Source: Methanobacteriota archaeon
GTDB taxonomy: Archaea > Halobacteriota > Methanosarcinia > Methanosarcinales > Methanoperedenaceae
Reading direction: 5' to 3'
NCBI GenBank assembly: GCA_018899795.1
Contig: JAHIHJ010000273.1
Span: 1-7,681 of the forward strand
DNA length: 7,681 bases
Part shown: one piece after another, positions 1 to 6,190 of the stretch
Numbering within the stretch: the stretch's first letter is position 1
How the letters are laid out: each line of letters starts with the position of its first letter
The notes under the pieces: model-generated
Told to the model about the DNA's origin: nothing
The model's input: the letters and a program-made list of their open reading frames with translations, nothing else
The model's database searches: none
Translations under genes and position numbers: made by a program

Positions 1-9
1 AAAATCCAT
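1..9 (-). CDS. Start of a divergent gene leaving the window (partial)
   Basis: Read on the minus strand, an ATG at 9-7 begins Met-Asp-Phe and runs off the window edge. It is preceded at 20-13 by AAGGTGAT, a near-perfect complement of the archaeal 16S rRNA 3' end, at normal spacing. A TATA-like box on the same strand (57-48) would place the transcript start about 18 bases upstream of the ATG. Only three codons are visible, so no product can be named. The start is inferred from the ribosome binding site and promoter alone. Confidence 0.45.
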
Positions 10-47
10 AGTATCACCTTAATTGGGCTTTGTCATGGACTCACTCT

Positions 48-57
48 GATATATAAC
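48..57 (-). promoter_or_regulatory. TATA box for the divergent minus-strand gene
   Basis: On the minus strand this reads GTTATATATC. An archaeal start site about 25 bases downstream would fall near position 27, giving a short leader that holds the AAGGTGAT ribosome binding site before the ATG at 9-7. The call rests on motif and spacing only. Confidence 0.35.
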
Positions 58-70
58 TAACTTCCTGCTA

Positions 71-80
71 TATTTATATA
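71..80 (+). promoter_or_regulatory. TATA box for the zinc-protein/mqnL operon
   Basis: TATTTATATA fits the archaeal TATA consensus. A start site about 25 bases downstream of its centre would be near 101-103, only a few bases before the ATG at 106. No Shine-Dalgarno motif precedes that ATG (the bases are gaactatt), so the message is probably leaderless. Together with the box at 57-48 it makes this a compact divergent promoter region. Confidence 0.45.
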
Positions 81-105
81 TTCCCGTAACGCAATAAGAA
101 CTATT

Positions 106-354
106 ATGGCTGAGAGAAAATATACGCGATGGAAAAAATGCCTTATCTGCAGTGATTTTGTGAAACTGATGTTCCCTGAGGATTCAAAAGACATGCTGAT
201 AATTTACGAGCCGCAGGAAGGGATGAGCGACCAGAGCAGGAACTGGAAAAAAAAGCAGCTCGGATACATCCACAAAGCATGTCTTACGAAAGCGAATTCA
301 ATGCTAAGGATTAAGTCCATTGATGCAGACGAGGGTGTAGATGAGGTCGTATAG
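106..354 (+). CDS. Small CxxC/HxxC zinc-finger-like protein, function unknown
   Basis: This is an 82-residue soluble protein that I do not recognise. Two metal-ligand pairs are visible: C12-L-I-C15 near the N-terminus and H56-K-A-C59 after a 40-residue spacer. The pattern suggests one zinc ion in a small ribbon or knuckle. The N-terminus is basic (RKYTRWKK) and the last ten residues are acidic, with no signal peptide or membrane segment. The start is chosen because a good TATA box lies about 30 bases upstream, which fits a leaderless message. The stop codon TAG shares its last base with the GTG start of the following UbiD-family gene, so the two are almost certainly co-transcribed and translationally coupled. 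That arrangement suggests, without proving, a role linked to the decarboxylase. It is known here only by its motif pattern; a DNA- or RNA-binding regulator is equally possible. Confidence 0.7.
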   Translation: MAERKYTRWKKCLICSDFVKLMFPEDSKDMLIIYEPQEGMSDQSRNWKKKQLGYIHKACLTKANSMLRIKSIDADEGVDEVV

Positions 355-1799
355 TGGCTTACAAAGATATTCGCGAATTCATAGAAGTCCTTGAAAAAAA
401 GGGCTTGCTCAAAAGAATAAAAACAGAAGTTAGCGCCGAGCTTGAAATAACAGAAATACTTGACCGTGTTGTAAAGAAGAACGGTCCTGCGCTCCTGTTC
501 GAGAACGTGAAGGGCAGCAGGATACCGGTATTTGCCAATGCTTTCGGCACAATGGAACGCATGTGCCTTGCGCTTGAAGTGAACAGCCTTGACGAGATAG
601 GCGCACGCATACAGAAACTCCTGGAGTTCGAAGCCCCGAAGAGCATCTGGGAAGGAATAAAGATGCTGCCGATGGTGGCAGAGCTGTCATCATTTCCACC
701 CAAGCATGTGAACGGCGGTCCATGCAAAGAAGTGATCCTCAGGGAAGGTTTTTCGCTTGATGCATTCCCCATTCTGAAATGCTGGCAAGGCGACGGCGGG
801 CGATTTATCACTCTGCCGCTTGTTTTCACAAAAAATCAAAACACAGGCAGGCAGAACGTTGGGATGTACAGGATGCAGGTGTATGACGGAAAAACAACCG
901 GCATGCACTGGCACATCCATAAACACGGCGCGAGGGACTATGCGGATGCGAAGAATGATGGAAAAATAGAAGTCGCGGTCGCCATAGGAGCAGACCCCGC
1001 GATCGTATATTCGGCAACGGCGCCGCTTCCTGATAACATCGATGAGATGATGTTCGCAGGGTTCCTTCGCAAAAAGAACGTTGAGCTTGTCAAATGCGAG
1101 ACCGTAGACATTTTTGTCCCCGCACATGCAGAGATCATACTTGAAGGATATGTTGATTCAAAAGAGCGCAGGACTGAAGGACCTTTTGGCGACCATACAG
1201 GGTACTATTCACTTGCTGATGAATTTCCCGTGTTCCACTTAACATGCATCACTCACCGTAAAAACCCAATATACAATGCTACTGTTGTCGGTATCCCGCC
1301 AATGGAAGATGCGTATCTTGGAAAAGCTACAGAAAGGATATTCCTGCCCTTAATGAAAGCGCAGCTTCCTGAGATAGTTGACATCAACCTTCCGGTAGAA
1401 GCGGTTTTCCACAACCTCTGCGTAGTATCCATCAAAAAGCGTTATCCTGGGCATGCAAAAAAGATCATGTTCGCCCTGTGGGGTATGGGACAGATGATGT
1501 TCGCAAAGACGATCATAGTGCTGGATGATGACGTGAACGTGCATGACCTGAGGGAAGTGCTGTGGGCGACCACCACGCGCTTTGACCCTGCAAAGGACGT
1601 TACAATAATAGACCGCGCCCCGACAGATACGCTTGACCATGCTTCCCCGCTTTCCAACCTCGGCTCAAAGATGGGGATAGACGCAACTCGAAAGGGCGCT
1701 GATGAGGGCTTCAACCGCGAATGGCCAGAAGCTCTAAAAATGGACGACGTTGTAAAAAAGAAGATAGACGGGATCTGGAGCGAACTGGGGTTGCAGTAG
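354..1799 (+). CDS. mqnL: UbiD-family decarboxylase, probably menaquinone (futalosine pathway) decarboxylase MqnL
   Basis: This 481-residue cytosolic enzyme should be a prenylated-FMN (de)carboxylase. The hallmark features of the UbiD family are present: an YRMQ segment with R173 followed by GMHWHIHKHG (183-192), and EGPFGDHTGYY with E275 and D280. R173, E275 and D280 match the Arg-Glu-Asp/Glu catalytic network of the family. The opening MAYKDIREF, the PALLFENVKGS segment and the VIDATRK-like C-terminal stretch (GIDATRK) resemble the actinobacterial futalosine-type decarboxylases as I recall them, and the length fits. The GTG start is supported by that conserved N-terminus and by GAGGT at 343-347. 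An MqnP-like UbiA lies in the same neighbourhood, which supports a role in converting the naphthoate precursor of menaquinone. Related archaeal UbiD proteins act on anhydromevalonate phosphate in isoprenoid synthesis. That is the main alternative but seems less likely here. The enzyme would also need a UbiX-type prenyltransferase, not seen in this window. Confidence 0.85.
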   Translation: MAYKDIREFIEVLEKKGLLKRIKTEVSAELEITEILDRVVKKNGPALLFENVKGSRIPVFANAFGTMERMCLALEVNSLDEIGARIQKLLEFEAPKSIWEGIKMLPMVAELSSFPPKHVNGGPCKEVILREGFSLDAFPILKCWQGDGGRFITLPLVFTKNQNTGRQNVGMYRMQVYDGKTTGMHWHIHKHGARDYADAKNDGKIEVAVAIGADPAIVYSATAPLPDNIDEMMFAGFLRKKNVELVKCETVDIFVPAHAEIILEGYVDSKERRTEGPFGDHTGYYSLADEFPVFHLTCITHRKNPIYNATVVGIPPMEDAYLGKATERIFLPLMKAQLPEIVDINLPVEAVFHNLCVVSIKKRYPGHAKKIMFALWGMGQMMFAKTIIVLDDDVNVHDLREVLWATTTRFDPAKDVTIIDRAPTDTLDHASPLSNLGSKMGIDATRKGADEGFNREWPEALKMDDVVKKKIDGIWSELGLQ

Positions 1800-1926
1800 A
1801 TAATTAGATGAACATGATTAAAGGTTAAGCCGTAACTTCAGATGTTTTAAGTAATATGAATTTTAAGATTTTCAGCATGAATCGAGCGATTATTCAATTA
1901 TTTTACTTAAATTTCAGATTTATGGT
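1800..1926. other. AT-rich gap between convergent genes
   Basis: The gap holds the 3' ends of mqnL (plus) and the GTPase (minus). It is AT-rich with several short T runs on both strands, which could end transcription as archaeal terminators do, but I see no canonical hairpin terminator. A perfect 9-bp inverted repeat (TTTAAGTAA at 1846-1854, TTACTTAAA at 1903-1911) is separated by 48 bases and is too AT-rich to weigh much. No open reading frame or RNA gene is apparent. Confidence 0.5.
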
Positions 1927-2690
1927 TTAATCCCTGCTCAGATCCTCTCCGCCGCAATATATCTGCTGTGCTGTATTATATATATCTTCCATGCCAGCGC
2001 CGTAAGTGGATGAGACCGGGAGCAGCTTCTGCCCGGAATCGAATGACTTGAGGGCGGACAAAAACTCGATGCTCAACTGGTTGCGCAGATTTGGTATCTC
2101 GTCATGTATCGCGCTGTCAAGTTCCATGAAGTCATGGCTCCATTTCAATATATCTTCACGTTCTTCATCTTTCAGGAGGTCGGATTTTGTAAGGATGCCC
2201 ATGAAAGGGACATTGAACCTGACCTGCACAGAAGCTGCCTGCAGCATCAGCGTGATAAAGCCTGAGGGTATTTTCGATATGACAGGATCATAGAGGTAGC
2301 CGATTATGGATCTATCGGCGCCGAAAGAATCAACAAGCACTTTTCCCGACTGCCTGAGAGTAAATAATTCCATCTGACCCGGGGTGTCAAAAATAACGTA
2401 ATCAGTTTCAAAGCTTTCTATTATCTCTTTCATCTCACGAATGTTCAGAGCCAGCATATCAGCCGCGATTATCTGCGCGCCATTGGGTCCCACGCTGTGC
2501 TCTTCCATAATATCCTTAGTTTTATCCATTCCCTGATATCCACATCAGGGACGTATGGCGCATTTTCGATGCCTGGATCGAGGTTCACTGTCACTGCATC
2601 AAATCCCTGTCCCTGCATCCATCCAAGGAAGGCGCCTGTCAGCGTGGACTTGCCGCTTCCTGCCGAGCCGATAAAGTAAAGGTTAATCAT
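1927..2690 (-). pseudogene. GPN-loop GTPase with a frameshift (broken, or a sequence error)
   Basis: Two overlapping minus-strand frames together make a complete archaeal GPN-loop GTPase of about 254 residues, the normal family size. The first frame (2690 down to about 2520) carries the P-loop GSAGSGKST (residues 8-16) and NLDPG (36-40). The second (about 2528 to 1927) carries the signature Gly-Pro-Asn in VGPNGAQ, the Walker B/G3 motif DTPGQ and the G4 motif TKSD. The frame is lost at 2515-2528, where the minus strand reads GGATAAAACTAAGG. Adding one base, or a -1 slip at AAAA, joins DIREWIK directly to KDIMEE with no gap in the family pattern. No other damage is seen, so a one-base sequence error or a very recent mutation is likely. 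GPN GTPases are ancient; eukaryotic paralogues help assemble and import RNA polymerase II, while the archaeal role is unsettled. The gene is divergent from mqnP, with 41-44 bases between starts. Confidence 0.85.
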
Positions 2691-2715
2691 TTGTATCTGG
2701 GGAGTAATAACGGTG

Positions 2716-2745
2716 ATGAGAGAAAAGAGTTGTGATGTTAGCTAA
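2716..2745 (+). other. Nine-codon upstream reading frame overlapping the mqnP start
   Basis: An ATG at 2716 opens a nine-residue frame (MREKSCDVS) that stops with TAA at 2743-2745, 8 bases past the mqnP ATG and in another frame. It may be a leader peptide tuning mqnP translation or simply chance. No strong ribosome binding site stands at the usual distance. Confidence 0.15.
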
Positions 2746-3628
2746 AATAAAACTGTATTCGGATTTCGTGGTGCTCAAGCATACACTGTTCGCCATACCC
2801 TTTGCTTACCTTGGGGCTTTCCTTGCCAGCCTCATTACCTGGGGTGTTATGCCGGAACTGCGTATATTGTTCTGGGTCGGGCTTGCGTTCCTTGGAGCCA
2901 GGAGCGCGGCTATGGCGTTGAACAATCTTGTGGATAAGGATATTGATGCAAGAAATCCAAGGACAGCACAGCGCGAACTCCCGTCAGGGAAGATCACGAT
3001 GAATGAGGTATGGGCGATCATAATCGTTTCTTATTTCCTTCTGTTCTTTTCAGCATATCAACTGAACTGGCTCTGCTTCCTGCTTTCGCCCATAATTCCC
3101 ATTACCTCGCTCGTATATCCATACCTCAAGCGTTTCAGTCCGGTTTCGCATTTCGTGCTCGGGCTGAACCTGGGTTATGCGCCTGTCGGGGGATGGCTTG
3201 CGGTTGCAGGAACCATCAATTTTCCCTTCGAAGCGCCTGAGTTCGCGATGCTGCTTCTGCTTTTTGCGGTCACGTTCTGGGTAGGGGGATTTGATATTAT
3301 TTATTCGCTGCTTGATTACGATTTTGATAAAAAAGAGGGGCTCTATTCTGTCCCGACGTTTTTCGGAGTGAAGAATGCGCTGCTGTTATCGTTCGCATCG
3401 CATATACTAATGCTGGGTCTGCTTGTGGGATTGATGTTCATGCTGGATCTGGGGATCGTTTTTAAGGCAGGGCTTGTGGTCATCGCGGCGCTGATACGGT
3501 ACGAGCACACGCTTGTTAAGGCTGATAATTTTACGAGCATTCCTGTGGCGTTCTTTAATGTGAATGCTGCGGTGAGTATGAGCATGCTGTTTTTTACGGT
3601 GGCTGATGTGATGGTGTATTTACCCTGA
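2735..3628 (+). CDS. mqnP: UbiA-family prenyltransferase, probably MqnP (menaquinone biosynthesis)
   Basis: This polytopic membrane protein has 297 residues from ATG 2735; an in-frame GTG sits one codon earlier at 2732. It should attach a polyprenyl chain to an aromatic acid in the cytoplasmic membrane. Numbered from the GTG, the first Asp-rich motif is N64-x3-D68-x3-D72, continuing into DARNPRTAQRELPSG. The second is D195-x3-D199 followed by KKEGLYSVPTFFG. These Asp pairs hold Mg2+ and the polyprenyl diphosphate in UbiA enzymes. About eight or nine hydrophobic segments fill the rest, and the conserved YPYLKRF loop is at 129-135. The DARNPRTA and GLYSVP wording is like the 4-hydroxybenzoate-type group that includes MqnP of the futalosine route, and the nearby MqnL-like decarboxylase supports that. 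Other archaeal UbiA members (geranylgeranylglyceryl phosphate, haem or chlorophyll-type) fit less well. It converges on the next gene with only 5 bases between stops. Confidence 0.85.
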   Translation: MLAKIKLYSDFVVLKHTLFAIPFAYLGAFLASLITWGVMPELRILFWVGLAFLGARSAAMALNNLVDKDIDARNPRTAQRELPSGKITMNEVWAIIIVSYFLLFFSAYQLNWLCFLLSPIIPITSLVYPYLKRFSPVSHFVLGLNLGYAPVGGWLAVAGTINFPFEAPEFAMLLLLFAVTFWVGGFDIIYSLLDYDFDKKEGLYSVPTFFGVKNALLLSFASHILMLGLLVGLMFMLDLGIVFKAGLVVIAALIRYEHTLVKADNFTSIPVAFFNVNAAVSMSMLFFTVADVMVYLP

Positions 3629-3633
3629 TAATT

Positions 3634-4101
3634 CTATTCCCGCCTTTCCCGCAACTTCTTAACCAGCCCTGAACCCCTCGCCTTCTCCATCTCTATCATC
3701 CTCACCCCGAACTCATAGCGCCTGTCCTCCAGCCACTTCTTCACAGCCACTACCACCACTGCCTCTGAGAACCCGTTGGGTGGTTTTTCATAAAGTTTTT
3801 CCCCATACCATTCCCTGAGGTTTTTGAGAAACCTCAAGTACATATGTTTCTCTTTGCGCTCTTTTAAATATCGTTCATAGAGTTTGTGATAAAATAGAAC
3901 AAAATGTTCCATATCCAGGCTGTCCATGAGCTTTCTTGCCTCATCGAGCGTCCCGGCAGTTCCAAGCAGGATGCCCCTGTCAACTACAATATAAACAATA
4001 CCAGTGAATTTCCTGCAATTATCACAGTAAAGCTCATCCTTGATTATCCTTACATCTTCTGCATGCCCCACGCAGTCTCCGATATGGTAATTTTCCAGCA
4101 T
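3634..4101 (-). CDS. Zinc-ribbon-like protein of unknown function, N-terminus possibly truncated
   Basis: From ATG 4101 this is a 155-residue soluble protein that I cannot assign to a family. The N-terminal third has paired metal-ligand candidates, C10-V-G-H13 and C26-D-N-C29, in a short beta-rich stretch (FTGIVYIVVDRGILLG). The rest is helical and highly charged, rich in Lys, Arg and Glu, and ends in a basic tail (KKLRERRE). It follows the macro-domain gene on the same strand and is probably in its operon, so a role alongside ADP-ribose or nucleic-acid metabolism is conceivable. The frame stays open for 15 more codons upstream of the chosen ATG and then meets TGA at 4149-4147. Beyond that lies an ATG at 4170 preceded by AAGGTTAC. 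The original start may therefore have been at 4170, with an in-frame stop now interrupting it. Confidence 0.65.
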   Translation of the reverse strand: MLENYHIGDCVGHAEDVRIIKDELYCDNCRKFTGIVYIVVDRGILLGTAGTLDEARKLMDSLDMEHFVLFYHKLYERYLKERKEKHMYLRFLKNLREWYGEKLYEKPPNGFSEAVVVVAVKKWLEDRRYEFGVRMIEMEKARGSGLVKKLRERRE

Positions 4102-4186
4102 GTTCTCGAATTCCTTGACCTGAACAGAATCGATCTTCCCCTGGCCTCACTCTATAACTTCCATGTGCATATTTGTAACCTTGCGC

Positions 4187-4750
4187 CTATTTGCCAATGA
4201 TCTCTGCAAGCGCCTCTTCATACACCATCAGGTCATTCCAGCTGTGCAGCACGAACCTTACCTCCTCGATCCCTTCATTTTCCCCAAGGAAATCCGCGAC
4301 AGCCTGAAGCGCCACCCTGCTTGCTTTTTCAACCGGGTATCCATACGCTCCAGTGCTGATTGAAGGAAATGATATGGTCTTTATTCCCATCTTCAGGGCA
4401 AGCGCAAGGCTGCTCCTGTAAGCGCGCGAAAGCTTTTCAGGCTCTCCATTATTTCCGCCTTTCCAGATGGGACCAACCGTATGTATCACGTTTTTCGTCT
4501 TGAGACGTCCTCCTGTTGTCGCTACTGCATCCCCGGTGGGAAGGCCTTCAGGCAGGGAGCGCCGTATGATTTTGCATTCTTCCAGTATCTGCACTCCGCC
4601 TTTGCTGTGTATCGCTCCGTCCACCCCGCCGCCGCCCATAAGGCTGCTGTTGGCTGCGTTGACTATGGCATTGGTTCCCTGTTCAGTTATGTCCCCCATT
4701 ACCAGATGTATCATGGAGTTTCCAAACTTTGCTTTCACTATTGAATACAA
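4187..4750 (-). CDS. Macro-domain protein, MacroD/YmdB-type ADP-ribose hydrolase
   Basis: This is a single-domain macro protein of about 187 residues, close in length to E. coli YmdB and Archaeoglobus AF1521. The fold signatures are in order: GDIT (19-22), NAANSSLMGGGGVDGAIH (31-48), HTVGPIW (90-96), and the phosphate loop SISTGAYGYP (130-139). It should bind ADP-ribose. The Asn-rich loop and D44 in GGGVDG are what MacroD-type hydrolases use to remove mono-ADP-ribose from acidic residues or deacetylate O-acetyl-ADP-ribose. AF1521, as I recall it, lacks that Asp. The start is uncertain: 4750 is a TTG just after an in-frame stop, GTG at 4738 is an alternative, and ATG at 4714 would remove the first strand. 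Similarity of the first residues to AF1521 (KAKFG before the GDIT strand) favours one of the two earlier starts. It is probably co-transcribed with the downstream zinc-ribbon gene. Confidence 0.9.
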   Translation of the reverse strand: MYSIVKAKFGNSMIHLVMGDITEQGTNAIVNAANSSLMGGGGVDGAIHSKGGVQILEECKIIRRSLPEGLPTGDAVATTGGRLKTKNVIHTVGPIWKGGNNGEPEKLSRAYRSSLALALKMGIKTISFPSISTGAYGYPVEKASRVALQAVADFLGENEGIEEVRFVLHSWNDLMVYEEALAEIIGK

Positions 4751-4803
4751 TCATCTAATTCTTATATCTTTTTTGTTCCAGCAATGAAATGAATATTACA
4801 ATC

Positions 4804-4814
4804 ATATTTATAAA
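4804..4814. promoter_or_regulatory. Shared TATA element between macro gene and cytochrome gene
   Basis: The core TTTATAAA (4807-4814) is its own reverse complement, so it can serve as a TATA box in either direction. For the cytochrome it would start RNA near 4836, giving a leader of about 58 bases. For the macro gene it reads GTTTATAAATAT and would start near 4784. A second minus-strand box (AAGATATAAG, 4770-4761) could instead give a leaderless GTG start at 4738. This rests on motifs only. Confidence 0.45.
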
Positions 4815-4840
4815 CTATTAAAGACAAACAAAAAACAAAT

Positions 4841-4872
4841 GCACTATGCAAAACGGGGTAAAAACATAGTGC
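4841..4872 (+). repeat. Perfect 8-bp inverted repeat in the cytochrome leader
   Basis: GCACTATG (4841-4848) and CATAGTGC (4865-4872) pair perfectly around a 16-base loop containing ACGGGGTA. A U-G pair can extend the outer end. It falls just after the predicted transcript start and ends 8 bases before the ribosome binding site region (4881-4887). It may act as an RNA hairpin affecting stability or translation, or as a repressor operator just downstream of the promoter. Confidence 0.55.
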
Positions 4873-4881
4873 GAATATTAG

Positions 4882-4887
4882 AGAGGG
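4882..4887 (+). promoter_or_regulatory. Ribosome binding site of the octaheme cytochrome
   Basis: AGAGGG lies 6 bases before the ATG at 4894 and fixes the start there. It is the clearest Shine-Dalgarno motif before any complete gene in the window. Several other genes here look leaderless or weakly led, so this one is probably made in quantity. Confidence 0.6.
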
Positions 4888-4893
4888 AAAACT

Positions 4894-6123
4894 ATGTGGT
4901 ATAGATCAAAAGGATTAACCTTAGCATCATTGATGTTAATAATTTTAGCATCAAGTGCGTCCGGCGCCTATGAGAGGCCAGAAAAATGTAAAGCCTGCCA
5001 TATGGAAAAATATGAGCAGTGGAAGAATTCTTTGCATTCCAAATCATTAGTGGATGCTAAAGTGGCGATCGCGGGAGGATACCCTGTCCCCGATGGCGTC
5101 AACAAAGACGACCTGAAATACACCTGGGCTGGCAAATGGAAGGTCAGATGGGTGAACAATAACGGATATGTGATAACAGGCGATGCAGTACAGTACAACG
5201 CGGTTGAAAAGAAGTTCGTGGCATACGATGCCGGACTGACTGTTGGATACAACTGCGGTCCATGCCATACTACTGGCTATGATGCCAATGGAACGATGTT
5301 TACAGGCGCTAACGCCTTTAAGAGCGGCACATGGAAATTACCTGGAGTCACATGCGAGCGCTGTCATGGTGAAGCAAGCGAACATGTCAAGTCTCCAACA
5401 AAGACAAACATAAAGGTTGATCGCACAGCGGAAGCATGCGATGACTGCCATGGAAGGGTTGACGGTTCCATCGGCGTTACTAAAACAACGCTTGATCCGA
5501 AGAGGAGACACCGCACGCAGAATAATGACTTAACGCAGAGCGATAAGTACAAAGCAGGTACGAGCTGCACCCAATGCCACAATGCTCATGAGACAACCGA
5601 CGCATATTATGCAGACCTGGGTACGAAATATGATAAAGATGCGATGGCTAACATGAAATCAACAGTGATATCGTATTATAAGGGAACTGATAACAATGCG
5701 ATGACCTCTGACTATGAGAAACCATCCGGTCTGATCTGCAATATGTGCCATGTGAGCGAGAACGCAAAGTATCCTGGAGCCCAGAAAATCGAACTGGAGC
5801 ACGGGAATGCGACCTGTCTTGACTGCCATATGGCAAAGAGCAGGAAGAGCGCAACAGCATGGGATGAGAGGAGCCATACTTTCAAGATAGACGATAAGTT
5901 CAATTATTCGCTGGTAAAGCCATACATGAACTATCCTGACCTGACTTGCAATAAGTGCCATGCTGACATGGATTTCAGCAAGGTCACTCTGAGCAAGGCG
6001 CTCCACTCGACCGCCAAAGCAGAGAAAACTACGGCAGCGCCCCCAAAAACTGAGACGCCAGGGTTCGAGATACTTGTAGCAATTTCAGCGCTGATGGTTG
6101 TAGTGCTGGCAAGAAGAAGGTAA
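4894..6123 (+). CDS. Exported octaheme cytochrome c with PGF-CTERM lipid-anchor signal
   Basis: This 409-residue secreted protein has a Sec signal peptide (RSK basic start, hydrophobic core at about 8-19, likely cut after ASG near 24). Eight CxxCH motifs start at residues 32, 121, 154, 182, 225, 282, 308 and 352. The opening KACHMEKYEQWKNSLHSK is the c554-type (PF13435-like) pattern, and GYNCGPCHTTGY followed by GVTCERCHGE is typical of the same broad family. A Trp/Gly-rich beta stretch (77-101) sits between hemes 1 and 2. A Thr/Ala/Pro linker (374-388) leads to PGF at 389-391, then a hydrophobic helix and RRR at the end. This is the archaeosortase A sorting signal, so the protein should be cut there and fixed to an archaeal lipid on the outer face. 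It probably carries electrons beyond the membrane. Only seven histidines lie outside the heme motifs and mature domain starts, so one heme may lack a His ligand and could be catalytic. The true substrate or partner is not visible. Confidence 0.92.
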   Translation: MWYRSKGLTLASLMLIILASSASGAYERPEKCKACHMEKYEQWKNSLHSKSLVDAKVAIAGGYPVPDGVNKDDLKYTWAGKWKVRWVNNNGYVITGDAVQYNAVEKKFVAYDAGLTVGYNCGPCHTTGYDANGTMFTGANAFKSGTWKLPGVTCERCHGEASEHVKSPTKTNIKVDRTAEACDDCHGRVDGSIGVTKTTLDPKRRHRTQNNDLTQSDKYKAGTSCTQCHNAHETTDAYYADLGTKYDKDAMANMKSTVISYYKGTDNNAMTSDYEKPSGLICNMCHVSENAKYPGAQKIELEHGNATCLDCHMAKSRKSATAWDERSHTFKIDDKFNYSLVKPYMNYPDLTCNKCHADMDFSKVTLSKALHSTAKAEKTTAAPPKTETPGFEILVAISALMVVVLARRR

Positions 6124-6150
6124 TACTTACCTTCTTTTTTTTCTTTTTTC
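6111..6150 (+). terminator. Hairpin plus T-tract terminator overlapping the cytochrome stop codon
   Basis: AAGAAGGTAA (6114-6123) pairs perfectly with TTACCTTCTT (6127-6136) around a 3-base loop. T8 (6135-6142) and T6 (6144-6149) follow. The left arm contains the last codons and the TAA stop itself. It has the form of a bacterial intrinsic terminator; in archaea the T tracts alone can be enough. Confidence 0.7.
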
Positions 6151-6175
6151 TTAATTAAAAACCCCTACCCGTAAA

Positions 6176-6184
6176 CTATAAATA
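6176..6184 (+). promoter_or_regulatory. TATA-like box in a convergent intergenic region
   Basis: CTATAAATA is a good archaeal TATA match, yet both flanking genes end here and neither needs a promoter. A start about 25 bases downstream would be near 6205, just before the 11-bp stem-loop. It may drive a small RNA. AT-rich chance matches are common, so this is a modest call. Confidence 0.35.
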
Positions 6185-6190
6185 CTTTCG

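Noticed and set aside
354..1799. UbiD protein as anhydromevalonate phosphate decarboxylase of the archaeal mevalonate pathway
   Set aside because: Archaeal enzymes of that kind are, as I recall, shorter, and the N-terminal and EGPFGDHTGYY regions here look more like futalosine-type decarboxylases, with an MqnP-like gene nearby. It stays the chief alternative until a phylogeny is made.
1846..1911. 9-bp AT-rich inverted repeat between mqnL and the GTPase
   Set aside because: The 48-base loop and AT-only-like composition make a stable structure unlikely, and chance matches of this kind are expected in such sequence.
2515..2528. Programmed -1 frameshift in the GTPase gene
   Set aside because: The bases do not form a full slippery heptamer; only the AAA codon can re-pair cleanly. 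I see no downstream pseudoknot, so an indel is more likely.
4147..4149. TGA read as selenocysteine or another recoded residue
   Set aside because: No stem-loop typical of selenocysteine insertion was recognised, there is no catalytic context, and the archaeal lineage suggested here is not known for it. A mutation or simply a downstream start explains it better.
3904..4787. Plus-strand open frames opposite the macro and zinc-ribbon genes
   Set aside because: They show no family motifs, while the minus strand there encodes a clear macro domain; they are reverse-strand shadows.
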